Positions 34,489-45,971 are shown, counted from the first letter of the stretch. The stretch: DNA of 64,000 nt from Temnopleurus reevesii (GCA_036244855.1 BQKZ01001673.1:21794-85793), one strand, 5' to 3'. Notes: a model not told the origin generated them from the letters alone. Numbers and translations: made by a program.

Positions 34489-34942
34489 TAGAGATATAGA
34501 GGGCCAATGATTTTTATCGAAGTCCCACGAGATGTATGTTAATATATGTATCGTAAAAAGACCAAGAAAGTACCCCTAAAATATGATCTAATCATTTATT
34601 TCTCATTCAAACCATTATTTGACTCAATCCCTGCCTTACTCATTACAAATGTTGCAGACCGTTTTTCCTAACCGCCAAAATTTCTTATTCAGCAGCAAAA
34701 TTTTTACTTTGTATTTTCTTTTGTGAAAGGTGAACGGTTAGGTCTCGCACTGAGTAATTCGATTCAAAAGTTCTGATTTTACCTTCAAAGGAGGTCCATA
34801 TCATATTATGCACTTCAATCAATAACAAGGTAGCGCACCTCATCGGGTAGCAGAGTGGTCTTCACCTTCTGCAAGTTGTGTAGAAAAGAAATGCGGAGTC
34901 GGCGGCGAGTTGTACACCTTCCTCATGTAGCGTCCAATTCAG
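34489..34942. other. Gene-free stretch, nothing recognised
   Basis: No matched repeat, no exon-like frame. Confidence 0.4.
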
Positions 34943-35068
34943 TCATGACCAGTCAGGACCATTCGCGGAAATCCACCAATTGAGGAATTAGAGGATTTCC
35001 ATGCATTTCCGCACGAGTTCGTTCATGAATTATTGGTGGATTTCCACGAATGGTCCTGACTGATGACC
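34943..35068. mobile_element. Short foldback element or inverted repeat
   Basis: Arms of about 37 bp: GGACCATTCGCGGAAATCCA on the left and, inverted, GGACCATTCGTGGAAATCCA on the right, separated by about 52 bp. The loop itself contains smaller inverted words (GGATTTCCATGC). Only one copy in this window, so mobility is inferred from structure alone. Confidence 0.65.
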
Positions 35069-35336
35069 GACCTGTTTTGCAAGGAACCTGTACTCTTTCT
35101 TGGCTAAATAATGTTCGATATCATAGAGATTGGTTTGGATTCAGTGTAAAGAACTCATAAGGAGGGCTTTTGAAGAGACGTTTAACCACATATTGCTCGA
35201 CAATTCAACAAGATGGGAAGGAGAGTTAAGATAGAGATGGCCGATAGGGGTAGAAGGAAGACCACCGAAAGTACATTTGATGAATAGTTATATCGTCGTT
35301 TGTAAATTACCGAAAAGATCATTACAAAAGGTTTCC

Positions 35337-35375
35337 TTAACCCATTGACTACTGGAACCGGATAATCCTCGCACA
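35337..35375. mobile_element. Single arm of foldback family F
   Basis: TTAACCCATTGACTACTGGA matches the family-F arm exactly as found inverted at 13794-13813, but I find no partner arm nearby. Confidence 0.5.
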
Positions 35376-36463
35376 AAGATAGGGACATTACGAAATTCAT
35401 AGGTCAAAGGTTTAGAGTGGTGTGGCATTCTTTCATTAGTTCATGCTTAGCAACCAATGAGCTTTAGGGTCCCTAATCGTATTGACAAATTATGCATCAT
35501 TTTTAAAGAAATGCATGTATGATTCCCTTAAAGTATATTTTCTGGAAGTCTTTTCATCTCCATTTTTTTCTAATGACATGCGCTTCATTTGCTGCAAAAT
35601 ACATTATCGATTTCTTTTTACATGTTTTATGTGACTTCATGACCTACACGTGCTATGAAATGAATCTATAAAGGCAAGGTGTTTTCTTTTTAGTCTGAGA
35701 CTTTCCATGACGCAAGCTTGAACAAAAAAATACCCACAATCATTCCGACGCTATGTCTTTCCATTTAGCTAACCTCAAAAGAAATAATCGTCACCTTACC
35801 AATAATTAATGAAATCGAATCTATTACGGGGCACTCACCTTTCAAATTTTAATGCACCCATCACAAGACATGTGTAGGAATACACCTGCAGAGTATAGAA
35901 TTGACATGGCGGAGCCTTGAAAAACACGCCATTGTTCTCTATGTGTGGGGCTACACAAGAAAGGAAAAAGCAAGCGGCACTTTTACCGTAATGTGAATTT
36001 CAATTAATTTTGAATTCCGAAGCGAAGAGAGAACGTACACTAAATTGACTCAGTTAACCGACGCTATATTCAATTATGGAGAGAAAGCGTGTGTGTTGTG
36101 AGTGGAGACGAGGCTACTTTCAACCAAAGGAGACATTTTCGGGGTACATTTTTTCCCCATTTTATTCCTTTCCTTTTGCTTTTTTGCTAACTGAACAGGA
36201 AGTTTCGATTTAATGTTGTTGAAAGCAGTATGACTTTATCAGTTGAATGTGCATACAATGTCCTTCACATTATCTCGTTGTATTGAATGAAACAAATGCG
36301 TACAAATGCAGAGAGTACCAACCGTTCCGCAATGTACATGATTTTAAATGTTCATAACAATTCAAGGCTTTCACCACAAGTAAAATGGCTGGGATTGTGG
36401 TTATTGTTGTCAAGCTTTAAATCACTTTTGCTCAGTGCTACTTTATATCTTATTTGTTACCTC
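35376..36463. other. Gene-free stretch, nothing recognised
   Basis: No repeats apart from the outer inverted arm at 36308-36329 described with the family-I element. Confidence 0.45.
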
Positions 36464-36628
36464 ATTGTGTTTCACCAAGTCGTTCTTAAAGTTACGCACG
36501 ACTTTAAGTTCGACTGGTATCAGTTCTTGCGCGAAATACGCGTAATAGTGTGAACCATTACGCACAAGAAGGGATACCAGTCGAACGTAAAGTCGTTCTT
36601 AAAGTCATTCTTATCTTAGTGAAACACC
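36464..36628. mobile_element. Foldback element, family I
   Basis: Ends ATTGTGTTTCACCAAG and, inverted, ATGGTGTTTCACTAAG. Inner arms carry GTCGTTCTTAAAG and TTCGACTGGTATC in inverted order, with a GCGTAATAGTGTGAACCATTACGC hairpin tip at the centre (about 36539-36562). About 165 bp. It is flanked asymmetrically by a second inverted pair, 36308-36329 and 36633-36653. Confidence 0.75.
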
Positions 36629-36653
36629 ATCCTGGAACGGTTGGCACCTCTGC

Positions 36654-37227
36654 AACTCTGAAAGTGAAAAGGTGCCTTGCGAAGAAGAACCATGGAAGTA
36701 GATACGTGCTGATGCATGCGAGCTCTCATTTAGACACCAGAAAAGGTGTGATATAGGCTATCTCATAGTGAATGAATTCATGAGAAATCTCTGATAGAAT
36801 GGTTTGGAATAGATGAAGAATTATTACGTGACCCACATAACGACATATGAATGTAATACACTGTTGTGGGATATAGATTCCTGCACAAATTGTCTGTCAA
36901 TGGATGGACTCATGGATACATTTCACTAAGTGTGACGTCACCGATATTTGATTTAGATCGCGTAAGATCCGTTTCCGAAATAGACGTAGAGTAAAATGTT
37001 ATTTTAAATTTTTGCTTGAAACAGAAAAAGCTTGTAATGATCAAAATTGCATAATCATTTGGAAAACGCCGGAAATTACAACAACATCATCCATGCGTTA
37101 CATCAAATCTTCTACCGCAATTTTGCATGTTATGTTTTGTTTTCATGGTGCCAGTTTTTTTAACCAATTAAATTTCATACTCAGTTTCATTTTCATTACA
37201 ATCATCTTCGTCATAATTCTTTTTCTT
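36654..37227. other. Gene-free stretch, nothing recognised
   Basis: Nothing recognised. Confidence 0.4.
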
Positions 37228-37475
37228 TTTTTCTCCGTCTTCTCTGTCATCTCCGCCTTCTCCTTCTTCTTTTTCTTCTTCTACTTCTTCTTTTTTCCTT
37301 CTTTTTCTCTTCTTCTTCTTTTTCTGTCTTCTTCTTCGTCTTCTTTCCTCCACCACCACCATCATCACCATGACGACGACCATCACCATCACCATCGTTA
37401 TTACCATCCTCATCTTTCTATTATTATTCATCATTATTTTCGTCTCCTTCTTCTCACTTTCGACAGATCTGGCCA
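37228..37475. repeat. TTC/CTT-rich then CAC/CAT-rich microsatellite
   Basis: Pyrimidine-rich TTCTTC sequence grading into CACCATCAC repeats. The 175-codon forward and 102-codon reverse frames (Phe/Ser/His-rich and Lys/Glu/Met-rich) are translations of it. Confidence 0.9.
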
Positions 37476-37828
37476 AACTTTACTGGAATCAAAACTACCA
37501 CTATTGTCTGCATATAAGTCAGGAGTGAAAAGAAAATGACAAAAGAATAGTGATGATTTCTTCCGGAACTAAATGCTTCCTACATTCCTATTGGTGTTAC
37601 CACCACATTTGTCTCCGACCTTGTCCCCCTTTTGCTGCTGTTCTTCAAGCAAACGTAATTTTCATTGATGCCTGAGAAGGTCAACCATGACCACTAATCA
37701 TATTCAATGTTCAGAAACGGAAGCGATGTCGTGTCTTGGTTCGGAATCTCACCTTTTTTTCTTCTTATTCTTTTTTCTTGGTAGGGAGGGGGTATATAAA
37801 CGTTTCTGCGCGGAGATCCAGAATTTGG

Positions 37829-37997
37829 TTGTGTTTCATAAAGCTGTGCGTAGATCTACGCACGGCTGTTCGAACGACTGGTTATCCTTTCTCACACTCA
37901 GTAACAACACCAGGCGATGGATTGCACCGAAGAAATGATCACCAGTCGTTCGCACAGTCGTGTGTAGATGTACGCACAGCTTTATGAAACACGGCCC
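37829..37997. mobile_element. Foldback element, family J (copy A)
   Basis: Ends TTGTGTTTCATAAAGCTGTG and, inverted, GCCGTGTTTCATAAAGCTGT, followed by inverted GTAGATCTACGCAC / GTAGATGTACGCAC and AACGACTGGT / GATCACCAGTCGTT. About 169 bp. The 83-codon frames over it are by-products. Confidence 0.8.
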
Positions 37998-38010
37998 TTG
38001 TCAAGAAAGA

Positions 38011-38110
38011 TTTTGATTTGATTTGATTTTATTCGTCATAATGCAAGAAAAATACATTGACAAGGATATCCCATGAAAGCCGAAGGCTTATTTCCAATGG
38101 GGTCCTTGAT
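38011..38110 (-). mobile_element. Probable LINE 3' end fragment, reverse strand (copy A)
   Basis: On the reverse strand the sequence ends in AATAAAATCAAATCAAATCA, preceded by TTGCATTATGACG and a small hairpin AAGCCTTCGGCTT. A short repetitive tail next to a 3' stem-loop is typical of CR1/L2/RTE-type non-LTR elements. No reverse transcriptase motif remains, so the clade cannot be named. Confidence 0.45.
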
Positions 38111-38695
38111 GGATTCCTTGATGAATTCCCCCTTTAAGTCACCATGCCTATAAAGTGCTAAGTATGGACATGGAAGCCATATGTTTTATTCTTCAAGACG
38201 AGTCAATAATTGACTATGACTGATTAACTCTCGTTTACATTTACGACGACATAACACTTTAACAGAAACCAGTTTAACATGAGTTAGTTTAATAGAGATG
38301 TGAACGGGGCGAGCGGTCATGAAAGTGGACTTCCAAACTGGTTTAGAAATTCAAAGATATGTCCGATTGTCGGTGAGTCCGGGGTACCAGGAGATTATGA
38401 CAGGCGGTGAATTTGGTCCACCTTACTTTAAACAAAAGGACAGGTAAATAACAATACTTGTCACATAACAATCATAATCAATTGCAGACTACGCATTTCG
38501 GAGGGGAAGATATTCTAATAAAATAGATACTAAAATGTGTGTGACTTTATGACTTGTTTCGGGTTGTGGAAGGTTTAGCGGGTTTTATTTCTGCACTCAC
38601 TGTACTTTTAATTGAAATGGCGTTTATGAACCGCCTAATCACCCACAAATCGAAACAAGAGCATGAGATCCCATATGTGACAATATATTGCATAA

Positions 38696-38949
38696 TTAAA
38701 GCCTGCGTCACACATTTGCGTTTTTAGCCTGCCTCGGCCTAGCGTTATTGGAAATTAAAAACGCTTCCTTGCCGGACAGCATACGCAGATCAGACCGTGG
38801 ACTGACGTTCGGCTTGCGCTCAACGAGCGTACGACGAGCGTCAGTCCACCGCATGACCTGCGTCTTTGCGCGTTAAGGGAGCGTTTTTAACTTCCAAAAA
38901 CCTTGGGCCGACGCAAGCTAAAAACGCATAGGTGTAACGCAGGCTTTAA
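38696..38949. mobile_element. Foldback element, family A (copy A)
   Basis: 254 bp with the cleanest family-A ends: TTAAAGCCTGCGTCACACAT and, inverted, TTAAAGCCTGCGTTACACCT. Inner arms contain GCGTTTTTAGC and its inverse, and the centre has GACGTTCGGCTTGCGCTC. Both ends finish in TTAA, which could be a target duplication. Confidence 0.85.
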
Positions 38950-39252
38950 AGTAAGGTGGACGAAATCCACTGCAGGACACAATCCACTGCAGGACACAAT
39001 CCGCTGGTACACCAATGACTCCAACCGGTACCGAGCGGCTCTATAACGCAATGACTCGCGCTTGAATTCCCTGTTCAGTGGCCGTCAAATCGCCCTGATA
39101 CAATTTGTCAAGGGGAATTTTCCGGTGCACCCGTCAAAAATAATGCGCCACCGAGTCAGGGGAAAGTAACCGTCTAGCATTAGGGATGTACAGAGGGGGG
39201 AAGGAAAGATCAGATGAAGGGTCGAATGTGTTAAATTATAAGACGAAAGAGG

Positions 39253-39290
39253 TAGTAGTAGTAGTAGTAGTAGTAGTAGTAATAGTAGTA
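39253..39290. repeat. (GTA)n microsatellite (copy A)
   Basis: About 12 AGT triplets with one interruption directly upstream of the SINE. The equivalent in copy B is at about 50985-51023. Confidence 0.85.
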
Positions 39291-39577
39291 GTGTAGTGGT
39301 TCTGACTCTCGCCTTTCAGGCAGAATTCCGCGGTTCGAGTCCTACCCAGGGCGTTAATTTCCTTCAGCAAGAAATTCATCCACACTGTGCTGCACTCAAC
39401 CTAGGTGAAAAATGGGTACCAGGCAGGAATTTATTCCTTGGAATGCTTGAGCGCCTAACTGGCTTCCTCGGAAGTTATAGCCAGTGTAATAATATGGTAC
39501 CTAGTATCAAGCGCAGTAGAGTATATGCATATAGTGATTGCGCTATATAAATGGACCTATTATTATTATTATTATTA
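39291..39577 (+). mobile_element. Full-length tRNA-derived SINE (copy A)
   Basis: Head GTGTAGTGGTTCTGACTCTC (A-box region), perfect B box GGTTCGAGTCC at 39332-39342, body CCTTCAGCAAGAAATTCATC, GTGCTGCACTCAACCTAGGT, AATGCTTGAGCGCCTAACTG, TTATAGCCAGTGTAATAATA, terminus GCGCTATATAAATGGACC and an ATT tail. About 287 bp. The 84-codon frame inside is not a protein. Confidence 0.9.
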
Positions 39578-39961
39578 GTAGTAGTAGTAGTAGTAGTAGC
39601 AGTGGTGGTGGTGGTGGTTGTGGTGGTGGTGGTTGTGGTAGTATTAATAGTAGCAATATAGAGTCTGAGGAACCGGGGGCTGAGGGGGCCTGCCCCACCC
39701 CATATTTTTGACAAGTGTGTGTGTGTGTATGTGTGCCCGCAATCTCGAAATCATTCCGCCCCTCCTGCAGTAGTAGTTGTTGTTGTCGTTGTTGTTGATA
39801 TAATTATTTTTGTTGAAGCAGGAGTAGTAGAAGAAAGAGGAAGAAGGAAAATGACATAAGTTAAGTTAAACGACCAAGAATAAGAAAATAAAGCAAGAAG
39901 GAGAAGAGGAGAAGGAATAGTACACGAAAAAGTAATACAAACCAACAAAACGATGATCATA

Positions 39962-40009
<48 letters not shown>

Positions 40010-40105
40010 GAGAGGATGAGGAGGAATAAGAAATAGAAGAAGGAGAAGAAAATGAAGAAGAAGAAGAAGAAGAAGAAGAAGAAGAAGAAGAAGAAGAAGA
40101 ATGGG
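39578..40105. repeat. Compound microsatellite region (copy A)
   Basis: (GTA)n and (GTG)n at 39577-39640, a TG run at 39714-39728, (ATG)n of about 15 units at 39963-40008, and (GAA)n of about 16 units at 40053-40100, within GA-rich DNA. The ATG and GAA blocks are much shorter in copy B. Confidence 0.9.
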
Positions 40106-42755
40106 GGAGGAGAAAAAGTGGACAGAAAAAACAATGGGATTGGGACGTTTATAAGAAAAAATACGAAGAAGAAACAACAGTGGTATATAGTTTAAAGGAG
40201 ATGGGTGTTATAAGGACTAAAGGACATGGCCGAGAGGTTAATAAAAAGAATAGACAGAGGGGATAAGGAGATAAGAAAGACAGAAAGAGACAAAAGAAGA
40301 TTTGAAAGAAGCCGGTTATCCTGGTATTGCGGCACGTGTGGACGTAAATTTGATATTCATATTTGATGATCTGTATCATTGAAGCCTCAATGACTATCAC
40401 CCTCCGTGGGGGTATAGCACAGGCGCGAACGGTGTATAATTTTCACTATACTTATTACGAATCTTCATAATCAGATTTTGGTTGAGATGGAGACTTTAAA
40501 AAATTGAGTTTTTCGATTCAATGATGAGGGTAATCGTGCCTGTAAGTGGGTGATAATGGATCGATTGCTTCAAGCAAAATGCGGTCGAGATTGACGGGGT
40601 CAAAGGTCAAGTTGATTGATGCGTTTTTAAGGAGGGATGGAATTCACAATGAGGGATAAAGTCAGTGTCCGGTTATTGATATCCATGCCATGTATCATAA
40701 TTGATATACTATGAAATTCAAATTATGGTTTGTCGTATGTGAATGTCAAGATCATTATGATGTTTTTTAAAGGAATAATAAGAAAGATATGGGACGTTTT
40801 AGATATTTAACATGCTAGATATGAGGGGTACTTTAAAGAAAGAGAAGGGAGTTGCGAGACAAAGAGAAACAATGGATTAACATTGAATAATTGTTGATTC
40901 AAAATTTGATGTAGGTCAAACAGTTAGGGTTGAAATGAAATGAATCGAGAAGAAGAGAAAGAGAGGGAGGGAGAGAGAGAGAGTGAAATTAAAATGAAGA
41001 AAGGAGATAGACAGAAAGAGAGAAGCGGAGATGAAATGGAATACTAGTATATCATCCGATATTCGGTCGGGAAAATTTCTCTCCCTTATATGCGCATACT
41101 GCGGCAGATTCAATAAACAGTTTCATCAGTGTATATACATTTCAGTGTATAATTTGGACATCCCAGGATTCTCGATGATTATTATTTTTTCTGGCTGTCT
41201 GTTGGAATCAAATTTTAATTGTCCCTGGGTCTCGCTAGCATGCATATTACATGTAATGCATTTACAAATGCCATTGACGAACTAATCCAATAATCATCAC
41301 TCGTGTTAATATCTAAAGGTAACAGTTGTTAAGACGAAGGATAAAATTGAAATATTGGATGTATTCTGACAGGTTTAAAAAGAGAGGATTGGTAATTTGG
41401 GGGTCATATTTTATCATGTTTCTTTATGCATGAGACAGTCACCACAGGCAATTTCAGATCTGAGAAGAGATTACCACAATGTCATTTTATTATCATAATG
41501 GATTTGTTCTTCATATTTTTGTCATTTTTTTTAATACCGATCATTGAAATGCGATCTGCTTTAAGTAGTATGGGTGTAAACGTTCAAACCATACTGTATA
41601 TCTAATTATTTGTGTTTTTATATGTTGCAAAGATACTGCTTTCGTTTCTACGACTAAATTTGTGTGCATGCGTTCGCAATCGATTCAATAATTCAAAAGT
41701 CAAATAGAAATTAGTTTGAACTTGAATGCGATGCTCTCGATGGACGAACGAATTATCTTCCTACACAGAACGGCACGCGTGGGACCAGGCTGAATGAAAT
41801 GAGATTCGATTTGTTATTTGAATAGTACATATTGATATATCAATCATCTGAGTCTAATAATTGTTAACGTTTAACGGAAGCTGCCAAGGCCAAACGTGTT
41901 TAGGGCTCTAGAACTGATGATTAGTTCCTAGCTTGTTATAATGAAACCTGTGGTAGAAGTGGGAATGGTGGCACGGTGGCCGGGTTGTGGGTGTGATACA
42001 GTCGTGGTGTGATGGTGGTAGTTTACCACTCACAGGTATCTGTCCGGTCAAAATGGCGTCAAAACGTTACTGATTGAATTTGAATGCATGGTCCAAAAGA
42101 TATGCATTAGATCAAAAAATATCCCTTCATTAATCTCTTTCTAGATTTCGATTAGCTTGAAGGCACAAGAATGATGTTAGCATTCTGAAAATACTAAATG
42201 TTCACGCAATAGCGAGTTGAATTTGAGTGCCTTCGAATATTTTTTCATTCGTTTTCTAGAAATGTAACCCCCGAGTTTCCCCTAATGTTATGAGGGATCA
42301 CGGACACCACTACACAATGTGTGAATTAAACATAATATTTTGTCAATTTCACATTTCACGACTTTTGATACAGATTCTCTCGTTTACTATATAGTGAAAG
42401 TTATCATGATCTATTTTCTTCTTTTTTGTAGCTAGAGGGTGAGAGAGAAAGATGAGGAAAAGATAAGTCATAACAAATAATCGTGTCGAGCTTGTTTGCA
42501 TTCATGACTTTCACGATGATTCAAACTTTCCAAAAAGTTTTGATGCGAGCCACTAATTTGTGCATAATTCTAAACTTATATTTGCTCTTTTCATTTAGAC
42601 TTTCCATAGTTTGTCTCCAGAAACCGCCAACATGTCTCTCAGTCTGACGAGAGAGTTAATTCGTCTGGGATAAAGTCGTCCATGTTTCAAATTATCGTTC
42701 ATTGATTATAATTTAAGATTGAATTGAGGAGAAAAAAATGAAAATTATACATTAG
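40106..42755. other. Gene-free stretch in copy A
   Basis: A GA-rich patch lies at 40950-41035. No exon was recognised. The 84-codon frame at 41031-41285 is preserved in copy B, but so is the surrounding non-coding sequence. Confidence 0.5.
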
Positions 42756-43035
42756 TTGGGATTTGAGACGGTTTAACAATCAATTGTATCTTTATTTTCT
42801 GGATTCTCCACCATGTATTGTGTATCTGCAATATAATTAACAAGTAACTATTATAACCGTTTTACATATTTGCGATATTTAAATTGATTGAAAACAATTT
42901 TGATTAGCATACCATCAGTTGAGATTGTAGACGATTTACTAATCAACGGTATGTCTACTTTGCAAGGTTCTCCACCATGTTTCAGTCAACTGCAATGCGT
43001 TTTATCGTTACTCAATTAACGGTTTTATGATTTTT
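42756..43035. repeat. Degenerate internal direct repeat (copy A)
   Basis: Two blocks of about 115-125 bp, the second starting near 42918, share TGAGA..TAGACG/GAGACGG, TTCTCCACCATGT and CAATTAACGGTTTTA-type words in the same order. Old and eroded. Confidence 0.5.
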
Positions 43036-43248
43036 CTTTTTCTTTTCACATGATCCGCCTGTTTCTGGTTGTTTCACGCTCTTCATTCATCAATCTGACC
43101 AATGTTCATATTTTTTGCCTCATCATGTTACACATATACAGGTAAGTGACGTCATCAATTCATTTTGTATTCTTTGAAAATGTAATAAACATGTTAAACT
43201 TTACATTTGAAAATGAACATCGAAATGAATGGTTTCATATCGAACCAA

Positions 43249-43375
43249 GGGCCTGTAACATAAAAGATGCAATTGAACTTACAATAAATATTTATCGTAA
43301 GTCTATGGCAAAATGTGTATCAAAGAGATGCAATTAATTGCAAGATTAATTGCATCTCTTTTATGTTACAGGCCC
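43249..43375. mobile_element. Foldback element, family E (copy A)
   Basis: Ends GGGCCTGTAACATAAAAGAT and, inverted, GGGCCTGTAACATAAAAGAG. Near the right end there is a second nested palindrome, GATGCAATTAATTGCAAGAT and following. The centre holds ATCGTAAGTCTATGGCAAA, present in all family-E copies. 127 bp, non-coding. Confidence 0.8.
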
Positions 43376-44194
43376 CAAATCTGGTAAGTACCAATTTAAT
43401 CCAAATGTGACATCGTAAAGGCATTTCCATTACTGTTTCTCCTGTTTTTTTTACAAGGCCAGTCTTGGTTCTGCCGAGTAAGATTCGACTCAGTGTCAGT
43501 TTTAATCAACTTTTTTTCTGAATGAAAGTAATCATAGGTAACGAGTCATTTTTATTCGAAGCTATGTGACATCAACTAAGAATTGACATGATATGGGCTG
43601 GAAGAAGAAAACCTCCAGATTAGTCACTTTGACTAAGATGAAATTTATTTATAGGTGATGTCATTTCCATATTCACGACATTGAATTAAACTGCGGTGTC
43701 ACTGATCAATAAAGACCAACAGATTCGAATGAAGCGATTGTATGGTTTGGAGAATGAGCTCAAAGGAACAAGTAAATACGATAATTTGTATGATGCAATT
43801 TCAATGTAGTCATGGGTCGTGAACTGGTGAAATAGAACCTACGATCATGCTACCATGGGAGTATAGCAGTTACTATCTCCCCGGTGTGACGGTGATTCAG
43901 TGGTCATGTGATACGGTAGAGTCATGCCGATCGTTCTTTAAGGGCACGTGACCTAGCAATTCAATATAAAAAGTCATATTTAATATTGCGAGATATACAC
44001 AAACACGGGTCATGTATTATTGCTTTATGATCAGCATGCACCAATTGTTGCATTCATAGAATACATGTTGGTTGTACCTCATGAAAAGGGGTGTAGAACG
44101 TTGAACAGTTTGTTGTTCATTCGTTTTATTGCCCACCCAGTGAATATTAATTCACTTCTATCATGATTTACTACGAAATTACAATAGATGTCTT

Positions 44195-44376
44195 AAAGGG
44201 TATTCAAAATCAACTGCTAATCAACTGCAACTAATCGACTGCAGCTTTGCAAATTGTAACGCGCATTTTCATTCGCGCACGGTATGCGCATTTTAACAAT
44301 AACAATGATTTTGATCGGCATGTTCTGATCAACTGCAACTTGCTATCAATTGCAATTTTTGAACAACGCCTCCTTA
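44195..44376 (+). mobile_element. Foldback element, family B (copy A)
   Basis: Contains AAAATCAACTGCTAATCAAC, GCGCATTTTCATTCGCGCAC, GGTATGCGCATTTTAACAAT and CAATTGCAATTTTTGAACAA. Both ends are weakened (AAAGGGTATTC / GAACAACGCCTCCTT). Confidence 0.75.
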
Positions 44377-44548
44377 ATCATTATAACAGAGTTATATATA
44401 TATATACATTAAACAAATATTTGAACCTTGCCAGCATATTATATACACCTTAATGTGGTTTTTGGGGGGTTTTTTGTTTGGAGGTACAGGCGCTGGGACA
44501 ATAGCAGCACCCTTTGGGGTGGAGATGTGCACTATTACGATGGAGAGA

Positions 44549-44628
44549 TCCACCCTATGGAGCATATCTCTACCCTATGGAGCATATCTCCACCCTATTG
44601 GGCATATCTCTACCCTATTGGGCATATC
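44549..44628. repeat. 20-bp minisatellite, four units (copy A)
   Basis: Four perfect-length 20-base units of the form TCYACCCTATKGRGCATATC. Position 3 alternates C/T/C/T while the TGGA/TTGG difference splits units 1-2 from 3-4, so the array probably grew by duplication of a two-unit block. It overlaps two short frames that are repeat translations. Confidence 0.9.
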
Positions 44629-44840
44629 TCTAACCTAAAGGGTACTGTTATCGTACCAACGAGTGCACCCTAAATTCTTAGCATGTACAGAAAGCGATTG
44701 ATAATGATATATGAATCTACAATTATGGTATTGCCCCCTTTTCCCTCCAATACTGTTGTATTCATCTATATTTCAGAAACTTTGCCAACGTTGCCATTCC
44801 ATACATAGATTTTCCTTCATGTTGTCTACATATACATATG

Positions 44841-44994
44841 GCAGGAATTTACTCCTTGGAATGCTTGAGCGCCTAACTGGCTTGCTCGGCAGTTATAGCC
44901 AGGGTAATAATATGGTACCTAGTATCAAGCACAGCAGAGTATATGCATACAGTGATTGCGCTATATAAATGGACCTATTATTATTATTATTATT
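44841..44994 (+). mobile_element. 5'-truncated SINE (copy A)
   Basis: Starts inside the body at GCAGGAATTTACTCCTTGGA and runs to GCGCTATATAAATGGACC plus ATT tail, nearly identical to the 3' half of the SINE at 39291. Confidence 0.85.
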
Positions 44995-45521
44995 TGTTTA
45001 GATTTAGTTATTATTTCAGTGTCTTTGATATTTTCAATGGTTATTTCTACTGGTTTTCTCATTTGATATTCATGAAAATTCCCACGTTCAACTTGCCTGG
45101 TAATGAGGCTAAATGCGAACAATGTATGTTTCGGAAAATAGGTATCGTCGTATTGAATCCATCATTCTCATTGACACCATTTTCAAAAGGAAACGTTTTT
45201 CACACTATAGATTTTCTTCACTCTATAGATTTTCTTCACTCATCCAATTCTCAAAGCAATTTTTGAGGTGAATTCTAAGCATGTCGAACGCTCATAACAA
45301 TCAAAGATATCATCCAATATCAGAATGATCCATAGACATTGTAAAAATAGACTCGAAAGGGGAAAAAGATCATTACTATTGCTAACACGTGACTCGACTT
45401 GGCTCGCGTGGTAGACTCGAAATACAGACCTAATCTGTATACTTTGTTTTGTGGCGCCGATTAAATAGGAACAAATGCGTCCGGAACTAACTCTAGCACA
45501 GCTGCTGAAAAAGACATATTT

Positions 45522-45697
45522 AACACGATATAAACTATTTTCGAAAAATAAAGTCGAACACCATTTCAATGGTTCTTTCTAATGCTATTCAAATCTTAAC
45601 CGGCTTGTCATTGTTTTGTCTGCACAGTTCTATTCACGGCGAACGGATCTATTCTCCTTCAACCGACTTTATTTTTCGAAAATAGTTTATATCATAT
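45522..45697. mobile_element. Foldback element, family C, first of a pair (copy A)
   Basis: Ends AACACGATATAAACTATTTT and inverted AATATGATATAAACTATTTT, with inner AAAAATAAAGTCGAAC. About 176 bp. Confidence 0.8.
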
Positions 45698-45795
45698 TAT
45701 TACCTAATTTTTGGTTAAAACCAGCTTTTAGTTCTCATTGTAGTTTTATATTTCAGACGTAACTCATGTTCGTTGTAGACGGGAAATATACCATG

Positions 45796-45971
45796 AATAC
45801 GAAATAAACTATTTCTGAAAAGTTAAGTGGGCCACAGACAATAGAGCCGTACGCCATGTATTCAACTGTGCGGACACAACAATCGCAAGCCAGTTCCGAT
45901 TTGAATAGAATTAGAAAGGACCATTCAATTTGCATTCGACTTAATTTTTCGAAAATATCTTATGTCGTGTT
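45796..45971. mobile_element. Foldback element, family C, second of a pair (copy A)
   Basis: Ends AATACGAAATAAACTATTTC and inverted AACACGACATAAGATATTTT. The central TTCAACTGTGCGGACACAAC is in opposite orientation to that of the element 98 bp upstream, so the two are separate insertions facing opposite ways. Confidence 0.8.

Noticed and set aside
29313..34499. Shared peptide between frames at 29313-29597 (reverse) and 34251-34499 (forward), suggestive of a gene family
   Set aside because: Both frames lie on family-B foldback elements; the similarity is that of the element. The same applies to the RLNFS-type peptide shared by frames at 21267-21518 and 45856-46068 (family C).
37012..37539. 175-codon forward and 102-codon reverse frames
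   Set aside because: Microsatellite translations (Phe/Ser/His and Lys/Glu/Met).
39332..39342. tRNA gene suggested by the perfect B box GGTTCGAGTCC (also 51065 region and reverse strand near 30400)
   Set aside because: The acceptor stem and anticodon arm cannot be completed, and the sequence continues into a SINE body and ATT tail.
43136..43154. CAGGTAAGT donor-like site next to a palindromic TGACGTCA (CRE-like) motif
   Set aside because: No acceptor, exon or promoter context nearby; isolated short motifs are expected by chance in 64 kb.
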